From NCBI GenBank assembly GCA_018340375.1, contig JAFFJZ010000004.1:25456001-25520000 (forward strand): a DNA stretch of 64,000 nucleotides, in the 5' to 3' direction. Both the position numbers and the translations under genes were made by a program. Position 1 is the first letter of the stretch; every line of letters starts with the position of its first letter. The notes beneath the pieces are model-generated. The model was not told the origin of the DNA and made no database searches. It saw only the letters and a list, made by a program, of their open reading frames with translations. Source of the stretch: Gonatopus flavifemur (taxonomy: Eukaryota > Arthropoda > Insecta > Hymenoptera > Dryinidae). This document shows, piece after piece, positions 58,005 to 64,000 of this stretch.

Positions 58005-61000
58005 TCAGATTTGTATTTGACTCCCCCAAGGTCTTGGATATCCACGCCTCGACAATTTCTTCCCGATCGTTTGTACTATGAAGCCTATCTTTTGTAATTC
58101 ATCGTGATTCAATATTTTCCTGCCGTCAAATACATAAGCTGGTTTCATCATGTTAAAGTAGATCTTCTTGAAATCTAATTCCTGAAAAATAAATGTTGTT
58201 TGTCTCAATAGATAATTTGTCAATACAAACAGAGTGATTTCAACTGTTGCATCAATACTCACTACAAACTCATCCCATTCTGTACATAAAACAATTGCGT
58301 GTGTTCCTTTTGTCGCACTGTAGGCATCGTTGTAAATACTGATTCTACTTTTTATGCGTTCTGGATCATTCGTTAAATTTGGGTGAGTCAAATCCTCCAT
58401 GATTTGGGAATCTTCCACCTGTATAACAAAAAATTATGTAATAATTCACTTCGTTTTGACTTCAAGTACAGATAACCCATATAACACAGAATATTCTCAC
58501 AACATCCGTAAAGTGTACTTGATCGAATATTCTCACAAAAAGCATAGAAGATTCGTAAATATTCATAGAAGATTCTTAGAACATTTGAATGAGACTGTTT
58601 CGAATATTCTAGGAACGTTCGTATGTGTACAACATTGAACTATATAACATACTGGAATGCGCACTCCCTCGATTTTCTATAATATAGACCGGTCAGAGGG
58701 AGAGATAAATGTTGGGCGCATGGTATCTGCTTCTAACAAATGCGTTTTAGAGAGAGGTAGGAAATATGTTGGGAGAGTCGTACTCCCTCTTGCTCGTGCA
58801 ATAAACTGTATCACTCTGACCGCGCCAATCTAGGGAGCGCTCATTCCAGTATGTATAGAGTCCAATGGTGTACAAAGTTTGTGGGGAGATTGATGAGCAG
58901 CGCATGCGCAGGTATCGTGATGACATTAATTTAGTAATGGCGGATAATGTTGTTGACAGGCTACAGACCCTTGAATAATATATTATTTTAATTTGTATTT
59001 GGGGAATAATAAATTTATGAAAGTGCATTTTAATATCGCAAATGTTTTCTGAGAGTGCCATGTGTGAAAAATAATCCTCAAAAGTGTAATAAAATATTAA
59101 GAAATGCCGTATATATTATAATTCCCTGTTGCGATCATAAGTATCTCATTCATTCACGTGAATCCATAATATTGCTAACAATTCATGATTACAGATGTTG
59201 AATGATAAGAAAAAATTGGTTGTGAAGTAATTTCCGGTGACAACCAGAAGTTTATTTTCATTTTAACAGCATTTTTTTCCAATATTCCCACAATATTCGT
59301 AGCAATATATTCTGAGAATACTCAAGCAGCACCAGAATATAGAGTTCTTCGAGTACTCGAAATATGTTCTATGCACATTTCAATGAGACCGTTTTATAGG
59401 TGCTATGCATAATCATCGAACATATGTAATCGTATATACAACGGTACATCAATCGAACGTTGATTGAAGGGATATCGTACATTTGGAATATACCATGTAC
59501 GTTCCAAGTACATTCGACAAAGTCTCATTCTAACATTCTATGGACGTTCATTATATGTTCTTCGTATCTCATTGGTACATTCTACGAACGTTTCTATTTC
59601 GTATATACTTTGAAATTCTGTTGCTGCTCGGGTATTTGGAATAGTCTCATTCAAACATTCTGAGAATGTGCGTAGAATATATTCAGACGTAATAAGAATC
59701 CCTATAAAATATTCGAATATCCTCAACTCATATTACATTCTCAAAATGTGCGTGTGCTACCTGGGAATGAGATAACTGTTTACTAAAATTCAGTATTTTC
59801 GAAATGAAATGACCAACACAACATTCCATCAGGAACTTGTATTTCTCACAAAACTCTGATAAAAATGTCTGTTCCTTTATTGGACAAAACAATATTTACT
59901 GCTAAGTCAAGAGAATTTCCTGTACAGTATCTTATCGGAATCTTTTAACACGATATCTCTTGATTTTTCTCTGGGACCTAAAAACTTTTTATTGCGACTA
60001 GTTTAGCACATCTTACGTGTCCAGTTATCTCATTGAAGATTTCAAGTCATACTTCTCGGTAACAATTCACCCTTTCTGTAATATGTTAAAATATTTTTTC
60101 CAGAACTCCATTTTGAACGTCAGGAAAAAGCAGAGTTGCCAGATCTACGGATTTTTCTCATGGACCCTCGTATCAAAGGAAACTATTAAATAGAACTGCC
60201 AATAAGGGAAACCGAAAAATCGTATGTGATGATGTCCTATAGGAACTTTTTACATGATTTTCCCATACGAATTTGGGACTGGGTTTGTATTGCCCCACAC
60301 AGCACTGGATGTCCCAGCAATATTGTCAGAATATTACATTCCTGGAGACATTCTGGAATATTGATGTGATCATTTCAGCGATATTCTGTACGGAAAAAAT
60401 GTAACAATCGCATATATTAAAAATCTTACAAAATATTACTTTGGGTTGAAAAAAAATGTCTTCAGAGTTTACTTCCACAAATGTTGAATGAGCTTGGCCA
60501 GAAACACTTTGAGTGGAAGAAAACCTGCTTCGAAGTCAATTATTAGAAGGTTCCCTCAGTGGGGATTGAACCCGGGTTCTGCGAGTGAGAGTCAAGGCTT
60601 TCGGCCAATCTCCGAGATGACGACACCATCCGCAAAGTGCTATTTATTGTAATCATCGTGATGGGAGTGATGACTGTAATTTTCAGACTTGGTCCGCGAT
60701 GTCTCTGTTTTGGGAACAAAAATAATAATTTTTCATTCATATTTTGAATGGAAATTATTGTTTTTCCCCTCAGTGTAGGGGAGGCGTTTTTTCGATCTTG
60801 AATTGTAAATTTCACCAAGTCCTAGGTCAAGTGTATGAAAATTCATTTTGCTTCATAAAATATTGCTACAGTCATATGCTCAGAATATTTCATTTTCGAC
60901 AAATTCAGCATATTCCCCATCGTAGATTTCCAGAATATCAAAGATCATTGTATGTGCAATGTTTCAATTGGAAGATTCTCAGAACATTCTCAACGGCATA

Positions 61001-63979
61001 TTGTATCTGCAATATCTATAGGATCTTGTATGAATATTTCACACAGAATGCTCTGAGCATTGTAATATTCTAAAAATAGTACTGAGACATTGGGTGCTGT
61101 GTGGGGCACATGATGATATCCCATACATACTCTCCACATAGTTTTCCCATGCAAATATGTCGCATGGGAAATCAAGCCCAAACGAATTTGGAATTAGGTC
61201 TACTTCGTATAAGGTACCGTGCGAAATTTTCTCATGAGTCACCCATGAGACAATGTTGCACCCATCACCCATGGGGTAAAATTCGCCAAGTGTGACCACC
61301 TCCAAATTTCAATCTCATCAATGTTGATGAAATTCCATAAATTTGTTGCACTAGTGAACCTCTTTGAATTGTGTTAACAACAGGTGTCTGTGAAGTCGAG
61401 TTGTCATTACTGATGGGCGATATCCAGAAAAATATCGATATTTATCGTAACTCCAATATCGATACACGATAAATATCGATAATAATAATTATATATATAT
61501 ATATATGTATATATGTAAATCCTTACACATGTAAGACACTGCATAGCTCGTCTTGTTGAATCAATTTCATATTCCCTATCATTTTCGATAGTTTCTTTTA
61601 TTTATTGAATGATAAAAATCATTTTGTGAGATCAGGCGAATCATAGACATCGTTTTGTGATTACGTCATGAATATGTTATAAATAGATACGAAAAAGATA
61701 TTTGGCAACCTTATTTCGTGAAATAACTGTGAATTACATGAAAAATATTATTTTTGGTGATAACAAAAAGATAAGGTATGAATATCATTTTCATCACAGT
61801 GAGATACATATGTATCTAAATTTTTATCAAACTCCGATATTTTTCTCAAGTATCAAAAATATCGATATCGATATAATATCGGAGATGACAATATCGATAT
61901 TTTCTCTGAAAAATATCGATATTCACAAATATCGATAAATTTTGCCCATCACTATAACCTATCACCTTCCTAAAGAATCGGTCTTAACAGCTTAGACTAG
62001 CTGGGAAAAAATCAGATCTGACGAGATCTAATTTATGGCAAGAGAAACTGCGATTTTGGCCTGTGTTTGTCACAATAAATGTGCAAAATCAAATTCATAT
62101 GCAGACGGATATCAAAAAATTTCTGATAATTGAACCACCAATTGCTCATTAAAATTGAATGTAATGTTCAATTCAGATCTAACGAGATCTAATAGGCTCT
62201 AACCACATGTGCCAAGATCTGACTAGATCTGCTGAAATCTGAGAAGATCTAATTTGATCTTTTGAACCAGATCTGCTCAAAAATCAGATCCACTCAGATC
62301 TATTGAGATCTGAATAGATCTAATGCTTTTTTTCCAGCTAACGCGCCATATGGGTATGTTGTGGCTTATCATCACTTGAGGTCATAACGTTATATAACTG
62401 GTAAAATTTTCGTTTGGCCAAAAATTCTCAAAATGTATTCCATGAAAAGGTCTGGTGTTTTAGAGGAATTAATCCAATATTCCATCTAATGCCGTACAGA
62501 ATCCGAATTTGAAAAAAGAATTTCCTCAAAAATTTTCTTGTGGAAAATATTTTGACTTCATAATGTTAAGACATCTAAAAGAGATCTTTTAGATATATCT
62601 CCAAGATATCTCTTGCGAGATATTATCAAGACATCCTAATCTCATGCCTCAAAGTTCACTTGAAGATATCTTTACGATATATCTTGAAGATATCTCTGTG
62701 AAGATATGGAACCGTTGCATCTTTCCGGTATCTTGTGGAAGATATCTTAATCTCATAATTTCAAGATATCTAAAACAGATCTTTCAGATTTCTCATTTGA
62801 TATCTCACTTGAGATGTCATCAAGACACTTGTATTAATCTCAAATTCTGTATCTTAATTTCATTCCTGAAACTCATCCCGAAGATATCTTTACGATGCAT
62901 GTTGCATATATGTTTATGAAGATATCGATACCTTCCTGGTACAAGAGCGTAACCGCCAATTTATCCATGTTTTTCCTTTTTGCATTTTTCATACCCAGGC
63001 ATAATAAGGATGCCGAAAAACCAAAGAGAAAAAAAATTGACAAATTGGCGGTTACGCTGTTTTGTCGGGAAGGTATCGATATGGAACCATGGCATCGTGC
63101 GAAAAATATTTTCATTTCATGGTTTGAGGCTTCTAAAAGAGATCAAGTAAGATGTTTTCAAGATGTCGTGTGTCCATCTCAAATTCGACGTCCTAATTTC
63201 ATTTTTTGAAATCATCTTTAAGATATCTTCATGACATATTCTAAATATATCTTTGTGGAGATATCTTCAATGTATCTTCCAGATATCTATGTTCATTTCT
63301 TGTCTGGCGTGTAAAATAACTCCAGCACTGATGTATACTCACACAGCACCATAGTCCCAGAAGAATTCATGAAGAATTCTTCTGGCACTGTGGTGCTGCA
63401 TGGGTAAGCGGAACAACACCAGATGAAACTGCTCAAATTTGGATCAAAATTGCATGTACATCTGTCTGGCATTTTCAGCAGGATATATTCAAATTTGATT
63501 TTATGTTCAATTGAAACACAAAGTATTCTAACCTTTGGATCATATATGTGCAAAACTGCGTCTTCATCGAGTAAAGTTTTGGCAACATGAATTGCCGGTG
63601 ATTCCCGAGTGTCTCCAGTATTTTTTTTGAATGCAAAACCTAAAATTGCAATCCTTTTATCCGTGACAGTATTGAAGAGAGATTGAATGACTTTCGCAGA
63701 GAACCGGGACTTTTGATACTCGTTCATGTCGATCACTTGCTGCCAATATGCAGCTACTTCAGGTAAATTGAGGCATTCGCAAATGTATACTAAATTTAAA
63801 ATGTCCTTTTGAAAGCAGGAACCACCAAAACCAACCGACGCGTTCAGAAATTTTGCACCTATTCGGGAATCAAGTCCAACAGCTCTTGCAACCTCGGAAA
63901 CATCAGCTCCTGTGGCTTCACATACTGCTGATATGGAGTTGATGCTAGAGATACGTTGAGCCAAAAACGCATTAGCAGC
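58005..63979 (-). CDS. sgl: UDP-glucose 6-dehydrogenase, C-terminal three exons (partial)
   Basis: Oxidises UDP-glucose to UDP-glucuronate with two NAD+, in the cytosol, supplying glycosaminoglycan synthesis. Exons on the minus strand: 63979-63533 (149 codons), 58418-58263 (52) and 58181-58005 (58 plus stop). Exon junctions are phase 0: acceptor TTACAG|GCT, donor AAG|GTTAGA, acceptor ATACAG|GTG, donor GTA|GTGAGT, acceptor TTTCAG|GAA. The first exon carries [16 protein letters not shown] sequence ([14 protein letters not shown]) with the catalytic Cys, then [15 protein letters not shown]. The second has CTEWDEF, and the last YVFDGRKIL and QTIGKKLS. That gives 259 residues of a family of about 470-490, so the N-terminal Rossmann half lies beyond 64000. 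The tail after IGKKLS is short. No lesion seen; it should be functional. Drosophila orthologue: sugarless. Confidence 0.95.
58182..58262 (-). other. 81-bp last intron of Ugdh
   Basis: Donor GTGAGTATTG and acceptor TTTATTTTTCAG, both strong. It happens to be free of stops in the exon frame, which is why an uninterrupted frame runs through it. Confidence 0.9.
58647..58855. repeat. Inverted-repeat element in the Ugdh intron
   Basis: ACATACTGGAATGCGCACTC is mirrored by GAGCGCTCATTCCAGTATGT, and GGTCAGAG by CTCTGACC. GC-richer than its surroundings. Confidence 0.65.
59321..59632 (+). mobile_element. CCCAAGTAGCAC-family copy 7, intronic
   Basis: Begins CTCAAGCAGCACCAGAATAT (first CCC changed to CTC) and ends GTTGCTGCTCGGG; TA on both flanks. 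Confidence 0.8.
60294..61105. mobile_element. 812-bp CCCACACAGCAC element, intronic
   Basis: CCCACACAGCACTGGATGTC is mirrored by GACATTGGGTGCTGTGTGGG with GC on both flanks. It splits a CCCATRCGAATTTGGGACTG-type repeat related to 28870-29000. A SINE-like unit sits inside it. Confidence 0.8.
60455..60645 (-). mobile_element. tRNA-derived SINE-like copy 2
   Basis: On the minus strand: a tRNA-like head with CTCGGAGATTGGCCGAAAGC (box A region) and GGTTCAATCCC (box B, near 60562), about 45 bases apart, then a body with TTCTAATAATTGAC and CAACATTTGTGGAAGTAAAC. The same order is found at 16905-16710. It is better preserved than that copy. Confidence 0.55.
61107..61266. repeat. Remainder of the CCCATGCG-type repeat
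   Basis: TTTTCCCATGCAAATATGTC, CGCATGGG and CACCCATGAGACAATGTTGC resemble the interior at 28900-29170. It is the right part of the repeat split by the 60294 element. Confidence 0.5.
61267..61400. repeat. Solo arm end of the 20.9-25.3 kb transposon
   Basis: ATGGGGTAAAATTCGCCAAG, then TCAATCTCATCAATGTTGAT and GTTGCACTAGTGAACCTCTT, align with the first 130 bases of the 20882 arm. Only this piece is left here. Confidence 0.75.
61409..61953. mobile_element. ATCGATATTT-rich element, hAT-like ends
   Basis: ACTGATGGGCGATATCC at the left and TTTTGCCCATCACT at the right are inverted; TRATGGGC ends are hAT-like, but no 8-bp duplication is visible. AATATCGATATT repeats fill both arms and a (TA)n tract lies at 61493-61514. 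Confidence 0.55.
62000..62338. mobile_element. AGATCT-rich miniature element, copy 3
   Basis: GCTGGGAAAAAATCAGATCT is mirrored by AATGCTTTTTTTCCAGC with TA on both flanks. Many AGATCTGN words inside. Confidence 0.7.
62560..63300. repeat. AAGATATCTT-rich tract
   Basis: The palindrome AAGATATCTT and close variants (AGATATATCT, AGATATCTC) recur every 20-40 bases on both sides of the element at 62924. A similar short tract is at 41690-41880. Confidence 0.55.
62924..63080. mobile_element. 157-bp miniature element in the GATATC tract
   Basis: ATCGATACCTTCC and AGCGTAACCGCCAATTT are mirrored by AAATTGGCGGTTACGCT and GGAAGGTATCGAT. AT flanks both sides. Two antisense frames here come from the symmetry. 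Confidence 0.75.
63338..63406. mobile_element. 69-bp miniature element next to a Ugdh exon
   Basis: CTCACACAGCACCATAGTCC is mirrored by TGTGGTGCTGCATGGG, with the hairpin AGAAGAATTC/GAATTCTTCT inside. TA on both flanks. It sits 127 bases inside the intron from the 63533 exon end. Confidence 0.7.
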
Positions 63980-64000
63980 CTGTAATTATGAAAAACAGAA

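Larger units (their letters stand above)
58419..63532 (-). other. 5,114-bp Ugdh intron loaded with elements
   Basis: Runs from GTTAGAATAC to TTGTTATACAG on the minus strand. At least nine inverted-repeat or SINE-like elements lie in it (58647, 59321, 60294 with a nested SINE, 61267, 61409, 62000, 62560, 62924, 63338). No coding frame with motifs is seen. Confidence 0.85.

Noticed and set aside
60530..60645. Functional tRNA gene
   Set aside because: Boxes A and B are present but a cloverleaf with an acceptor stem could not be drawn, and a diverged copy with the same body exists at 16710; SINE-like is more likely.

Overview
This window is eukaryotic: an AT-rich, repeat-packed stretch of an arthropod genome, most likely an insect. 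The evidence is spliced coding exons with GT/AG introns, TATA-type promoters, and insect-type DNA transposons (piggyBac, mariner, pogo/Tigger, EnSpm/CACTA). I cannot place it to species. No bacterial operons, rRNA, CRISPR arrays or reverse-transcriptase reading frames were seen.

The only clear host gene is the 3' end of UDP-glucose 6-dehydrogenase (sgl/Ugdh), on the minus strand at 63979-58005. Three coding exons are visible, separated by introns of 5,114 and 81 bp; the N-terminal half lies beyond the right edge. The large intron is filled with inverted-repeat elements. Two or three small candidate genes (about 14.9-15.85 kb, 8.0 kb, 31.0 kb) have promoter or splice features but no recognised family.

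The rest is a graveyard of DNA transposons. 1-1.4 kb: a fold-back element. 9.2-11.6 kb: a piggyBac relic. 12.25-13.9 kb: an inverted tandem array. 14.9-15.85 kb: a small spliced gene candidate whose intron holds four hairpins with one conserved core and different stems. 17.6-19.3 kb: a fold-back-like repeat. 20.9-25.3 kb: a 4.4-kb transposon with about 400-bp inverted repeats and a gene of an unclassified family, itself hit by two smaller elements, with a second relic at 25.5-26.1 kb. 27.2-30.2 kb: nested miniature elements and minisatellites. 35.6-37.2 kb: a mariner pseudogene split by a 1-kb element. 37.9-40.1 kb: another transposon-like pseudogene. 42.5-47.5 kb: an EnSpm/tnp2 pseudogene split by a pogo element carrying a C-terminal PHD-like finger. 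50.5-51.3 kb: nested palindromes.

The strongest cross-window pattern is a large set of miniature elements that begin CCC and end GGG, many with ends like CCCAnnnAGCAC, and carry matching 2-bp flanks of variable sequence (TT, TA, AA, GT, TG, CT, GC, AC, TC). About 19 copies show matching dinucleotide flanks, including one nested insertion whose empty site can be read in a related copy. Several insertions (pogo in EnSpm, a 1-kb element in mariner, a 295-bp element in the unclassified gene) can be removed in silico with one TA copy to restore the reading frame, which dates them after their hosts.
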